DNA from: a virus
Virus record (IMG/VR): IMGVR_UViG_3300044568_003751
Coordinates: 1 to 64,000 of that record
Length of the DNA: 64,000 nucleotides
Direction: 5' to 3' (one strand)
Below, in pieces: positions 12,001-17,901 of this stretch; the stretch's first letter is position 1, and every line of letters begins with the position of its first letter. A program made the translations under genes and the position numbers. The notes beneath the pieces were generated by a model that had not been told where the DNA came from, ran no database searches, and saw only the letters and a program-made list of their open reading frames with translations.

Positions 12001-12836
12001 CAGCACAGGTCATGGTAATTGAGCAGTACACCAATAGCATAGTCCCAGATGCCATGGCATTTCGTATATTCCAAGACATGCGTGGAGTGCAGGCCACTTA
12101 TAGAATTACCAATGCTACCACAACCACACTGGCACAGGCATTGACCAGCACAGCAAACGTTGCTTATGTGACCAATGCTGAGGCACTAAGTCAACCAGAC
12201 CTTGCGGCAGGCATTTTTGGTGTGATCACCATAGACGGTGAACGCATCATGTATCGTGAAAGAAATACTGCTCTAAACACAATTTCGGGACTCATGCGTG
12301 GCACAGCAGGTACAGGAGCAGATGATCATGACACAGGTGCTGAGGTGTATGACACAGGACGAGGCAATTTGTTGGCTGAACAGTTTCAGGATTATGTTGT
12401 AAGTGATTCTACCCTGGGAGATGACAGCACCACAGTATTCTACGCACCCAGCATAAGAATTGGTAATTTTGAAGATTCTGCTGTTGAAGTGTCTGCCCTT
12501 GAAGTGTATGTGGGCGGCATGCGTCAATACGCTGAAAGCAATGATGGGTCAACCCTGATTACAACACCCAGCCAGTACCGTTGGAATTGCATAGATGGTG
12601 GTGGTCCTGATTACACTGATAACGAAGGTAATATCACGCACAATCCTCTAACAATAGAGTTTGTTGTAGACAACACAGTGTATCCACCTTTACAAGCCCC
12701 TGCTGCAGGATCAGAAGTTACTATTCTGGTAAGGCAAGGAGTTACCTGGTACGCTCCTGGTACAACCACAGCCAGCGACGGAATTGCACTGCAAGACACC
12801 GACACCGTGGCTGCAAGGTTTTTACGCGGTGCGTAA
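3..12836 (+). CDS. Giant virion (tail-region) structural protein, 5' end outside window
   Basis: The frame is open from base 3, upstream of a GTG at 63, so the gene very likely starts left of the window; at least 4,257 residues are visible. It is low in Cys and Lys and rich in Asn, Thr, Val and Tyr, as expected of an extracellular beta-structured protein. Counting from the GTG, seven FG-GAP-like repeats (pattern FGxSVxxxxxxxxxxVGAP) lie between about residues 1560 and 2400. Four copies of a module with the core VGTTDFxxIGA and a GTGTGTA end lie near 1794, 2750, 3598 and 3856, and two GSGYxxxPVV repeats near 3140-3190. The Gly/Thr-rich modules are familiar from T4-like cyanophage structural proteins. 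Role inferred: baseplate, tail or adhesin component. No enzymatic motif was recognised. Confidence 0.85.
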   Translation, partial: EGSRVIFAADEDADVRNKIYVVSFATPDTIAPLIPQPIIVLTEAADGAVEIDESTVCINGDTSAGFTFWYDGIDWIQAQQKTSVQQAPLFDIYDTDDVSFGDAVKYQSTDFVGSKLFSYAVGDTTILDPVLQFPLQYLNINNVGDIVFNNNLYVDTFTFTTDNVSTVTAISSGSVRQYQTRTTYTKLLGWQTAITEQQIYQQFKFTYTQQTLLLDIAVTAQTSIAVPVIKIYVGSQFIQPSKYTYTVGTDSTTIVLNDTYVPTDIIEVLVISDQTSKVAFYQVPDNLQNNPLNENSPAFTLGTIRTHYQSICENLLELTGPINGANNSRDLGNIIPYGQEILQQSSPLTLAGYFMRSDSYNIFASLQYNSREYIKFKAQMLDAVLTQNNIAFKTTATILDQAIQDITLGKLESQPFYWSDMLPQGITAYSNSYTVGFTTIATFDTVQTYNYASANYLGLCVYLNNDILVRDRDYVVATDGPRLTILDSLASGDVVTINEYSATYGNFVPNTPSKMGLYPKYEPEITILVTSNGTGEFIIGHDGSQTPVFGDIRDQVLLEFETRIYNNIKQDDNPVPLTIENVLPGQFRDTGYTFEEINTIFGTDLLSYLGWNKLNFKEQTFSATNEFTWNYSNTTNRLNNENLLGAWRGIYRYFYDTQQPSYAPWEMLGFSIEPTWWQDSYGPAPYTQDNLVLWDDLEAGLVADPVAPYYKPNYARPGLTSVIPTGGEGELLSPQNSVVGGSVLNQSLNAKYQKSWAIGDGGPVEASWWNSSSYPFSVMHVLAVTRPAKFFALFADRDLYKFNADYDQYLYNNRYRLDANGIEVYGGELNASTGVTTPVSKASYINWIVDYNRQTGVDSTNLLTADLKSLDVRLCYRMASYSDKQYVKLVTEKSSPNSVNTTLTIPDESYNILLYKNQPFDQIKYSSVAVQKVSGGGYAVFGYGTTQPYFEILQSQAVGKLQEYSSGGITVRVPTFYTDSVVQVPYGFVFVNETAVSDFLLSYGKLLEDQGLTFTDQVNGYVLDWPRMVNEFLYWSQQGWGTNSLINLNPLAGGLTVTRAGAVVDSIVTETSENLLLDQNSNEIPTRTLNVVRLGNTFTIQPLSTQSISYVNLRFTNFEHMLVLSNRSTFGDLIYDPVTGARQNRLKLVAVTTNDWNGSVDTPGFILNQDNVQEWTGLRGYSKGEIVKYKNVYWSALTIVQPSANFDFNVWTQSDYSQIELGLLPNLANKADQLANSYNINSANIETDNDLLSYGLIGFKPRQYLAALNLDDVSQVNVYRQFLGTKGTRQATDLFKSANLGKESADYSIYENWAVQRAVYGANANRSFLELRLDRALLSANPSLVQVTVPQQASAADQQIFLENVWRSSRALTSTSILPTTTELPTDTALPGAGYVNLEDVDITVFDITDTASLAANLDSIQVGTSIWVAKINDYDWNIYRARSVPGQIQHVCDNLNGTSRVIFSGQHGLVTGDKLIIKGFDSEINGVYQVLGVPNLNTVNIAFAFTSDRAVANGTGIGLTLQTARVAQASDIAQLPLALDTLPLSKVWVDNNGYSLWEVLEKNNVFSSVVELSPELLDASEQYGASVAQAQNRLAAFVGSPRYGFSSGISKGAVYVYLKSFSDQYVPVSPLGNGDAILTLDATGVRGYGNAVDFGNQNWAVAGASASFGAAGQVDNGYACVIFRDPVLAVPDSIPFAQWQLLTQPAGYGTLLTGAGEFGYSVAMSLDERWMYIGAPGLNSVHAYGYHDWQNQVIKVTGDGVTTVYTIDNTIQINNDYQLKVTLNGQVQTVVTDYTIDASFSTVTFLTTPGVTAAGSFVPGQSYSILTVGTTDFVAIGASANTVGVEFIATGTGSGTGTALVPTLIEFSRYNSFQIPYTAVTYNLDDDINNDGNRVGLFTATNIYSFSITLNGDLLRPNIDYTFAGTTVTFIVALTSIDIVVVNAKGYFEYVATIDSSSVTGGLTAGDRFGQSVSCSTDGRQVLIGTSNRTIDGEVEAGTVYVFDRNVQKFICATTAANTNFTVLGGTPTAPVSVIVNNEFYINETDSVIGADNSFTTNAAIVTVAGTLQVGDVVEIETNQFQQQQQVDQHVVAEFSNFGQAVDMCSNNCSLYVGAPQSSQQTFKGGVVERFVNQSRVYGTLACGNPFGTLTPGNTLRVNNQDVVVPGAWSSATAYNANTVVYNTSGATTVIYVSLQYTPSSTILTNTAYWLQVDSTTVSASVSYRTLAAQINATVSNVIAVVDDHGHLTISTKNLAAAPEYDKLQIAPGSVGTAFQTIAFETFAWTQTITSPYAVQYAGFGSAISIDDTAINLVVGAPRGSLYLETEFDDGTTFFDAGSTIFFSLIIQSGAIYTFDYLPSSSLVVTNPGQFVFGQQINNSQVSSYDTFGTSVNYTSGVLMAGAPKNDNGDSDANFGAVFVFDNPDNLPVWTVIQIQQPTVDIRLLNSVFLYDSITSARTKFLDFINPLQGKILGAARANIDYIGAVDPAAYNVGGVNLKGTTWFEDHVGEVWWDTSTVRFIDPNQDSIVYASRRWAQLFPGSQVDVYQWIRSTTPPSLYAGEGVPQNTLSYTVNSNLSQDGTFATYYYFWVRGITVTATQLGKTLPASTVASYIADPKASGIAYLAPINASTIALYNSADDIEANDTVISIEYDRELTTDNVHVEYELIPQDRADGFLSDSLYRKLQDSFCGVDTFGNKVPDPNLGPAERYGVQFRPRQSMFIDRFSALENYLVRANTVLAQYPISETRSFSLLNSSEPIPVESETINAGSFVVGNTYTIFTVGTTDFTLIGAASNTVGVEFLATGAGTGTGTAVITNWNLQVANLEQLGFQTPIWSNTSGPIPLGYKYLVTTDSSNRGLWTIYTVQNSDTLANTRVLTLTKLQGFNTPDYWSYIDWYRPGYNSSTKVVAEVNTYSALATLTVAIGSSVKVTANAQGKFEIYLLTDLGYERVALEDGTIEFSEELWDYAVGRFGFDVEVFDAQYFDQEPVKETRKIIQAINEELLIDDLGVQRNKALVLMFDYVLSESLAPEWLVKTSLIDVDHNIRQLIPYQNYLVDNQEFVEDYIQEVKPYHVSVREFNLKYTGFDEFFGDIADFDVPAYYNTSLEIPKFTSPILLPYDQGTAFGSPTNIESDLPATSAVWTTWPWSQWYNNHLLQLDSVTVISGGSGYTEPPVVIITGDALVPAQATALINSAGQVVSVSVTSAGSGYSQTPVVTFDGGNGTAAQAYARMTNDLVRSIRTVIKYDRFQYFSNVQTWSTDGTYQDGQLVRYENRVWQATSADSTAVVGPSFDLEDWTEIAPSALTGVDRTMGYYQPGVNQPGLELPLLIDGVDYPGVQVYGNYFSGTPLALDAVYSSEFTDTGLGTLPTDINVEGGEFVGLYEGHAPEELVNGAEFDTLDFRVYTRPGADWNRDGHGFQWSTIRYTYEPAIATDYSWAGLVENPVQVLVSNVTTGLDLAVDIDYTVDWVNQTVALLTAVVEDVFQISVYELGGGSQLYRENYIGGDIGETVVVPVNSAEITSIAVFVNGENVGSVTWEPYADSTVWNTANSYNKLAVVNNNGDYYRALQDVPIGTAISNTLYWFEFVPAQQSLVDFGTEYGATDGVAIVVFGTYTVDAGNFVIGKSYTITTIGTTNWVSIGASSAAVGVSFVATGTGTGTGQASSAYSWSTPQTQIVIVNADTAASKNITMTNSVQGSNPANAVVTRNGLRLRPPAGIEWIGDDSTIGSYPLPQRLGFSQSLIFAPSEVSVWVDNILQNQIVGPSPGTYTVTAYDGTETREVLFVTPPPSGSRILISVSTLADYVIVGEQLQITATVNINDVFAITTWNDTAQQFPLTLVFVGPVTQGFTVTEGYDNTVYDPLFVDGAGTGTYPAGQFIIGNTYTILTAGDTDFVALGAANNIPGTVFITTGIGSGTGTATGTTTVRSSATDAFNNTAGSYDFSIGVSENINDFYLQRSFNNASRLWVTLDGERLFEGVDYTVQGDYLVLASGVIGPAQVMVIEQYTNSIVPDAMAFRIFQDMRGVQATYRITNATTTTLAQALTSTANVAYVTNAEALSQPDLAAGIFGVITIDGERIMYRERNTALNTISGLMRGTAGTGADDHDTGAEVYDTGRGNLLAEQFQDYVVSDSTLGDDSTTVFYAPSIRIGNFEDSAVEVSALEVYVGGMRQYAESNDGSTLITTPSQYRWNCIDGGGPDYTDNEGNITHNPLTIEFVVDNTVYPPLQAPAAGSEVTILVRQGVTWYAPGTTTASDGIALQDTDTVAARFLRGA
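4750..7250 (+). repeat. Seven FG-GAP-like protein repeats (predicted beta-propeller)
   Basis: Within the giant structural protein, seven segments match FG-x-S/A-V...V/I-G-A/T-P-x...V-Y/F: near bases 4750, 4950, 5155, 5907, 6295, 6901 and 7163. Seven is the number of blades in integrin-alpha-type propellers. Spacing is uneven because other domains are inserted, including one VGTTDF module at about 5444. Confidence 0.6.
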
Positions 12837-12840
12837 ACAA

Positions 12841-12848
12841 CATAAATA
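12841..12848 (+). promoter_or_regulatory. T4-like late promoter motif CATAAATA
   Basis: CATAAATA lies 4 nt after the giant gene's stop and 7 nt before the ATG at 12856. It differs from the T4 late consensus TATAAATA at one position. Function is inferred from motif and position. Confidence 0.5.
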
Positions 12849-12855
12849 ACATATC

Positions 12856-13005
12856 ATGCCAAATACACAACCAACCAAAACAGTTGACCCAAAACAGCAG
12901 ACAATGCCCGCCAAACCCAACGAGACTGGAACCATCAATGTGCAAGGATATTTTAGAGTGTTTGATCCAAACACACAGAAAACCATTGTGGAGGGACGAG
13001 CATGA
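12856..13005 (+). CDS. Small virion-associated protein (49 aa)
   Basis: ATG to TGA, 49 residues, with a Pro/Thr/Lys-rich start and the ending VQGYFRVFDPNTQKTIVEG. The stop overlaps the next gene's start (ATGA at 13002-13005). Its tail resembles the first 30 residues of that next protein (ITGHVKIYDPTSGEIFYND), so it may be a paralogous N-terminal module or a short partner protein. It sits directly behind a late promoter-like motif among structural genes. Function unknown. Confidence 0.7.
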   Translation: MPNTQPTKTVDPKQQTMPAKPNETGTINVQGYFRVFDPNTQKTIVEGRA

Positions 13006-13607
13006 TCGAAACTGGACCAGCCAAAATTACCGGGCATGTCAAAATTTATGATCCCACAAGTGGTGAAATATTTTATAACGACCATAATGCAATTAACTAT
13101 GAAAATATTTCAGTAGCAATGGCGCAGACACTGAGTGACAGGAATTTAGGATACATCTATCAAATGGCGTTTGGCAACGGTGGTAGCTCAGTAGATCCCA
13201 CTGGTGTGATAACTTATTTGCCGCCCAATACCACAGGACAAAATGCCAGTTTGTACAATCAAACCTATCAAAAAGTAGTGAACGACAATTCAGCAGCTGA
13301 CACTGATCCAATCAACAACAACATGACTGTGTTGCACACAGCAGGCGCTTTTTACAGTGATATTCTGGTGAGTTGTTTGTTGGACTACGGCGAACCAGCA
13401 CAACAACAGGCTTTTGACAATTCAACCAACTTCAATGGCGAATTTGTGTTTGACGAGCTGGGACTCAAGGTGTGGAACGGCGCGGCGGACAATTTGCGTC
13501 TGATAACACATGTGATTTTTCACCCTGTACAAAAAAGTTTAAATCGTCAAATTCAAATTGATTACACATTGAGAATTCAAACTTTAAGCAATATCAATGC
13601 GGTATAA
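13002..13607 (+). CDS. Conserved phage structural protein (201 aa)
   Basis: A 201-residue protein translationally coupled to the 49-residue gene by an ATGA overlap. It begins with a short beta-type segment (VKIYDPTSGEIFYNDHNAIN), then an alanine-rich helix and a Gly/Ser/Pro-rich middle, and ends in beta-type sequence (HVIFHP, QIDYTLRIQTL). It has no signal peptide and no catalytic motif. Its place between the giant structural protein and the fibre gene suggests a baseplate or fibre-attachment component. That is context only; I do not recognise a named family. Confidence 0.75.
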   Translation: MIETGPAKITGHVKIYDPTSGEIFYNDHNAINYENISVAMAQTLSDRNLGYIYQMAFGNGGSSVDPTGVITYLPPNTTGQNASLYNQTYQKVVNDNSAADTDPINNNMTVLHTAGAFYSDILVSCLLDYGEPAQQQAFDNSTNFNGEFVFDELGLKVWNGAADNLRLITHVIFHPVQKSLNRQIQIDYTLRIQTLSNINAV

Positions 13608-13610
13608 ATA
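13603..13610 (+). promoter_or_regulatory. T4 late promoter, exact TATAAATA
   Basis: TATAAATA overlaps the stop of the 201-aa gene and ends 18 nt before the fibre ATG at 13629, with AGGAAAC as ribosome site. This is the exact T4 late -10 consensus, placed before a virion gene. Confidence 0.75.
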
Positions 13611-13628
13611 TTGAAATAGGAAACTGAC

Positions 13629-15698
13629 ATGGCATATACAATTAATCTTACTGATGGAACCGTTTTTGCCACAGTCAACGACGGCACAGTGAACACTTCT
13701 AGCAGTGTGACTTTGGTGGGAAAAAACTACGCCGGTTATGGTGAATTTTTAGATGAAAATTTTATCCAGATGCTGGAAAATTTTGCAAAAACCACAGCCC
13801 CTGCAGCTCCGTTGACTGGACAGCTTTGGTTCAACAAAACCAACAACCTGATGAACGTGTACAATGGCACAGCGTTCAAAACACTGTCAATCACAACTGC
13901 CAGTGCTTCTGCTCCCGCGTCCAATGTCCAAGGCGATTTATGGTATGACACTACCAATCAACAGTTGAATGTATACACAGGTTCAGCCTTTTTAGTAGTT
14001 GGACCTGCCTATACCAGCGCAAGTGGCACAGCCGGGGCTATTCCTGAAACTGTAAACGATTCTGGTGGAACTCCATTTTTTGTAACGTCAATATATGCTG
14101 AGAATGCGAGAGTGGCAATCTACAGCAATAATGCCACATTTACTGCAGCAGCTCCTACTGCTACTTTGTTCCCCACAGTTTACAAGGGCGTGACCATGAG
14201 CAATGCCACAGGTACCAACATGAGTGGCAACTTGATTGGCGGGGGCAACGTGACCGTTACCACAAACATCAGTACCGTGATGGCAACATTTACCGGCACT
14301 GGTGCTAACATTGCCGGATATGGTAATATTACAGGCAACATCACCGGTGGCAACATCCTCACTGCTGGCTTGATTTCGGCAACAGGTAATATCGCCGGCG
14401 GCAATGTGCTAGGCGGAGCCAATGTAAATGCCACGTTGTTTACAGGTACCACAATAAGTGTTAGTGGCAACATCACAGGTGGCAATGTGTTAGGTGGGGC
14501 CAATGTCAATGCTACCACTCACACAGGTACTACAGTATCGGTCACTGGCAACATCACAGGTGGCAATGTGCTAGGTGGAGCCAATGTCAATGCTACCACT
14601 CACACAGGAACCACTGTTAGTGTAAGTGGCAATATCACAGGTGGCAACATCCTGACTGCGGGTGCAATCTCGGCCACTGCCAATGTGTCAGGCAATTTCT
14701 TCCTGGGCAACGGATCTCAACTGACAGGCGTTGCTGCAGCAGCATCGGCTGCCCAGATAGAACTTGGTACATCAAATATTAAATTTGCTGGTTCTGGCAA
14801 TGCCGCTACCATAAACATTGGCGGCACTTCAAATGTGGTTGTGATTGACACCACCACGTTGTTTGCCAATGTTGCCAACGTTCAAAGCATCGTAAAAAGC
14901 AGCGCAAATGCAATAGGTAATGTTGGTAGCACAACAAATTATTTCAATCAGATATTTGTGGATAGAGTGAATGCTACCACTGTTTCTGCCTCCGGCAACG
15001 TCACCGGCGGTAATGTGCTAGGTGGAGCCAATGTCAATGCCACGTTGTTTACAGGTACCACAGTAAGTGTCACTGGCAACATCACCGGTGGCAATGTGCT
15101 AGGTGGAGCCAATGTCAACGCAACTACACACACAGGTACCACAGTGAGTGTGAGTGGCAACATCACTGCTGGCAACTTGATTACTTCGGGTACCACAGGC
15201 GTTTTGAGTGTGAACAGTATCACACACACTGGCACCAATGCAATAGGTAACATTGGCAGCTCCAGCAGCTATTTCAATCAAGTGTTTGCCACAGCAACCA
15301 CAGCACTGTATGCTGACGTTGCGGAACGTTTTTGGGCGGATGAAATACTGGAACCAGGCACTGTGGTTGAATTAGGCGGGGTCGCAGAAATCACTAGATC
15401 TGTCACAGAATTAAGTGAAAATGTGTTTGGTGTGATAAGTACTAGAGCAGCATATTTGATGAACGGTGGTGCAGGCGAAAACGACACACATCCTCCAGTT
15501 GCAATGACCGGACGTGTGCCAGTCAAAGTTGTAGGCACAGTACGCAAAGGTGACAGATTAGTTTCAGCAGGCGCAGGCATTGCCAGAGCGGCCCAAGCAG
15601 GAGAAGTCACCGCATTCAATGTAATTGGACGAAGTCTGGTTGACAAACCCACCCTAGAATCAGGTACAATTGAAGCAATTGTGACCATCAAGAACTAA
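13629..15698 (+). CDS. Tail fibre with 27-residue repeats and a possible autoproteolytic C-terminal domain
   Basis: 689 residues. The N-terminal 120 residues hold two related segments (QLWFNKTNNLMNVYNGTAFK and DLWYDTTNQQLNVYTGSAF). The middle carries five near-perfect 27-residue units (GNITGGNVLGGANVNATTHT...) in two blocks separated by about 120 residues, as expected for a trimeric beta-helix shaft. The last 130 residues (ALYADVAERFWADE, VAMTGRVPVKVVG, IARAAQAGE) look like the C-terminal domain seen in many phage fibres related to peptidase G2 or intramolecular chaperones, which would be cut off after trimerisation. That assignment is by resemblance. AGGAAAC precedes the ATG and an exact late promoter lies upstream. 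Confidence 0.8.
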   Translation: MAYTINLTDGTVFATVNDGTVNTSSSVTLVGKNYAGYGEFLDENFIQMLENFAKTTAPAAPLTGQLWFNKTNNLMNVYNGTAFKTLSITTASASAPASNVQGDLWYDTTNQQLNVYTGSAFLVVGPAYTSASGTAGAIPETVNDSGGTPFFVTSIYAENARVAIYSNNATFTAAAPTATLFPTVYKGVTMSNATGTNMSGNLIGGGNVTVTTNISTVMATFTGTGANIAGYGNITGNITGGNILTAGLISATGNIAGGNVLGGANVNATLFTGTTISVSGNITGGNVLGGANVNATTHTGTTVSVTGNITGGNVLGGANVNATTHTGTTVSVSGNITGGNILTAGAISATANVSGNFFLGNGSQLTGVAAAASAAQIELGTSNIKFAGSGNAATINIGGTSNVVVIDTTTLFANVANVQSIVKSSANAIGNVGSTTNYFNQIFVDRVNATTVSASGNVTGGNVLGGANVNATLFTGTTVSVTGNITGGNVLGGANVNATTHTGTTVSVSGNITAGNLITSGTTGVLSVNSITHTGTNAIGNIGSSSSYFNQVFATATTALYADVAERFWADEILEPGTVVELGGVAEITRSVTELSENVFGVISTRAAYLMNGGAGENDTHPPVAMTGRVPVKVVGTVRKGDRLVSAGAGIARAAQAGEVTAFNVIGRSLVDKPTLESGTIEAIVTIKN
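14383..15180 (+). repeat. 81-bp direct repeats encoding fibre shaft units
   Basis: Five complete 81-bp units (27 codons, GNITGGNVLGGANVNAT...) lie in two blocks, about 14383-14640 and 14993-15160, followed by diverged half-units. The units are in frame and nearly identical at DNA level, so recombination could change shaft length. Confidence 0.85.
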
Positions 15699-15710
15699 CA
15701 GGGAATAGAA

Positions 15711-16730
15711 ATGACATATTCAAGTCAAGGACTAATACAAGCGGTAGACTATAATGGTTTTGTTGGACCCACTGCCAATGGCGGCACTGCCGGAGCCAAC
15801 TTAAATGATATTTGGGCCACAGGTGCCACCGACAAAGGTTGGGGACAAACCGCAGTAACAAATCCCGTAGCTGCTGATACAGTCACAGCCACACAATGGG
15901 CCAGCCTGGTCAACAACCTGGCCAGTGCAGGGAATCAAACCAGCAGCACACTCACAGCAAGATCAGCACCCACAGTAGGCGAAACCATCAGCATTTTGGC
16001 TGCACTTAACACTGATTTAACCACTGTCACAACCAATCGTGGCAATGCAGCCGACTCGGGCACTGAGTACGGTGTATTTACTACTGCTACTGGTACTTCA
16101 AAGACCAGTGCCACAGGCTCAGGACAAAGTGCCTGGACTATCACATTTACACACACAGTAACATTCCCGTCGGCTGATCAGGCACGTTATTTCTGGAACG
16201 CCGGAGGCATTGTACGCCTCAAGTATGGTAAGTCAAGCACAGGCCAAGATGCTGATGCTGACTGGAATAACTTGGCTGGACAGTGCGGTAGTATAAATCT
16301 CACAGGCCGTGTAAACGGAACCACCCAAACTATCGCGGCGCAGGCCTACACTGGAACCACTCGACTCAGCGGCACCGGCGGCACACAAACCACTCTGGCA
16401 ACCACAACAGGCTGGTACAATCTCACAGGCTCACCCACCACCATATTCCAACTGAATGATGCAGTTGCGCCTTACTCAACCAATTTCATCCGCACTCAAG
16501 CCACAGCCACCAGTTCCACAGTGCTGACCTTGGTCACTGTGTGGAGTGATGACGGCACATCAGGTGCAGGCACCACTGCCAACATCACGGGTGGTACCGG
16601 AGTGACCAGCCCTGCCACTTCAATTGGTGCAGCCACTGCCCCGACCACATTGGTCACTTATATTCCACCAAGCACAACATATCTTTCCAACTCGTGGGGC
16701 ACACCCGCTATTAACGCTGAAGTAGCGTAA
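15711..16730 (+). CDS. Virion structural protein (339 aa)
   Basis: 339 residues, Thr/Ser/Ala/Gly-rich with almost no Cys. Near residue 160 the segment FPSADQARYFWNAGGIVRLK, followed by WNNLAGQCGSI, resembles a domain I know from T4-like cyanophage structural proteins. It starts 12 nt after the fibre stop, with GGGAATAG upstream, and is the last gene before a strong terminator, so it ends the late structural transcript. Role inferred: tail or fibre-tip component. There is no enzymatic motif. Confidence 0.75.
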   Translation: MTYSSQGLIQAVDYNGFVGPTANGGTAGANLNDIWATGATDKGWGQTAVTNPVAADTVTATQWASLVNNLASAGNQTSSTLTARSAPTVGETISILAALNTDLTTVTTNRGNAADSGTEYGVFTTATGTSKTSATGSGQSAWTITFTHTVTFPSADQARYFWNAGGIVRLKYGKSSTGQDADADWNNLAGQCGSINLTGRVNGTTQTIAAQAYTGTTRLSGTGGTQTTLATTTGWYNLTGSPTTIFQLNDAVAPYSTNFIRTQATATSSTVLTLVTVWSDDGTSGAGTTANITGGTGVTSPATSIGAATAPTTLVTYIPPSTTYLSNSWGTPAINAEVA

Positions 16731-16746
16731 TCGGCTAAAATCTTAC

Positions 16747-16774
16747 AAAAGAGGTAGACTTTGACCTCTTTTTC
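16747..16774 (+). terminator. Rho-independent terminator of the structural operon
   Basis: The arms AAAGAGGT (16748-16755) and ACCTCTTT (16764-16771) form a perfect 8-bp stem (9 with A-T closing) and an 8-nt loop, running into a T-rich tail. Confidence 0.8.
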
Positions 16775-16789
16775 TTGTACAATAAATCT

Positions 16790-17098
16790 ATGGAAACTGA
16801 AAAACTTGTGGCCCATGCACGGGCTCGATTCGATCACGCCACCGCACGTCGCACTCTTAAAGAAAAATACGAGGCCCGAATGTTGTTTGCTCATGACGGC
16901 GGTATGTGGTGTGCCGGACCTAAACTGCAATGTGTGTTGTTGGCCTGTGCTCAAGACAAGGATGTGGTGTTGTTAGACCTGTATGAAACTCCTGTGCGTG
17001 TGAACGTTCCCGAATTGTTTGCTCTATCACATGCTCGTTGGCAAGAGCAAATGAATGCCTGGCATGTGGAACACCAAAATCTCAACAACAACCGATGA
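16790..17098 (+). CDS. Conserved T4-like phage protein (102 aa)
   Basis: 102 residues from the ATG at 16790; an in-frame TTG at 16775 would overlap the terminator tail and is less likely. Motifs: EKLVAHARARFDH at the N-terminus and VVLLDLYETPVRVNV in the centre. I recognise the pattern from T4-like cyanophage hypothetical proteins; no function is known to me. The stop overlaps the next start as ATGA (17095-17098). No membrane segment. Confidence 0.8.
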   Translation: METEKLVAHARARFDHATARRTLKEKYEARMLFAHDGGMWCAGPKLQCVLLACAQDKDVVLLDLYETPVRVNVPELFALSHARWQEQMNAWHVEHQNLNNNR

Positions 17099-17901
17099 CC
17101 ACTGGCGCACTGATATTTGCTTTTGACAATGAATCAACCGACTACGTTACTATGGCTTCATGGAGTGCTAGAAATATTCGTAGGCACCTCAACATACCTA
17201 CCGCCGTGATCACTGATACCCGACCCGAAGATCCGCGACTTCGGGGCTTTGATCAAGTCATCAGGGCCGTTCCTCAATCGGGAGGAACACGTTGGTTTGA
17301 GGATTATCAAGCGACTGTTACATGGCACAACGCAGGTAGAACTGATGCCTATACTCTTTCCCCTTGGGATCAAACCCTAATACTCGATGCTGACTATGTG
17401 GTGGCCAGTGATCAATTGAAGATCTTGCTCAACAGCAATCAAGAGTTTTTGGCACATGCTCATGCATATGACATTACTGGACAAGACAACTTTGTGGGTC
17501 TCAATAAGTACGGAGAGTACAACATTCCCATGTCATGGGCCACAGTGATAATGTTTCAGAAGAGCACTCATGCTCGATTGATATTTGAGTGCATGCAAAT
17601 GATTCGAGACAACTGGCGACACTACAAAGATTTGTATCGAATCGCCAGTTCTACCTATCGCAATGACCATGCACTAAGCGTAGCATTAAATATTGTAAAT
17701 GGACAAACGCTAGAATACACCAGCATACCCTGGGACCTGGCCAGTGTCACTCCCGAGCACACTGTAACTAGGACCAGCAAAGATTGCTACAGAATAGATT
17801 ATATGGATCGAGACAAACGACCACGTTGGACCACCATACGCAATCAAGATTTTCATGCCATGGGCAAACAACATTTGGAGAAAATAATTGAAACCCGTTG
17901 A
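17095..17901 (+). CDS. GT-A-like phage glycosyltransferase family protein (268 aa)
   Basis: 268 residues from the ATG in the ATGA overlap; the frame stays open upstream but inside the previous gene. It opens with a beta-strand (GALIFAFDNE) and carries the acidic motif LILDADYVV at about residue 95, the typical DxD metal/nucleotide-sugar site of GT-A folds. A conserved C-terminal DFHAMGKQHLEKI follows. Similar proteins occur next to structural genes in T4-like cyanophages. Donor and acceptor are unknown; virion or host-surface glycosylation is inferred. Followed by two more genes of similar character. Confidence 0.7.
   Translation: MTTGALIFAFDNESTDYVTMASWSARNIRRHLNIPTAVITDTRPEDPRLRGFDQVIRAVPQSGGTRWFEDYQATVTWHNAGRTDAYTLSPWDQTLILDADYVVASDQLKILLNSNQEFLAHAHAYDITGQDNFVGLNKYGEYNIPMSWATVIMFQKSTHARLIFECMQMIRDNWRHYKDLYRIASSTYRNDHALSVALNIVNGQTLEYTSIPWDLASVTPEHTVTRTSKDCYRIDYMDRDKRPRWTTIRNQDFHAMGKQHLEKIIETR

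Noticed and set aside
14383-15180. Regular direct repeats as a possible CRISPR array
   Set aside because: The repeats are 81 bp, contiguous and in frame inside the fibre gene, with no spacers.
14180-15253. Repetitive minus-strand frames opposite the fibre gene
   Set aside because: They mirror the 81-bp coding repeats (LPPVMLP-type low complexity) and lack start signals.
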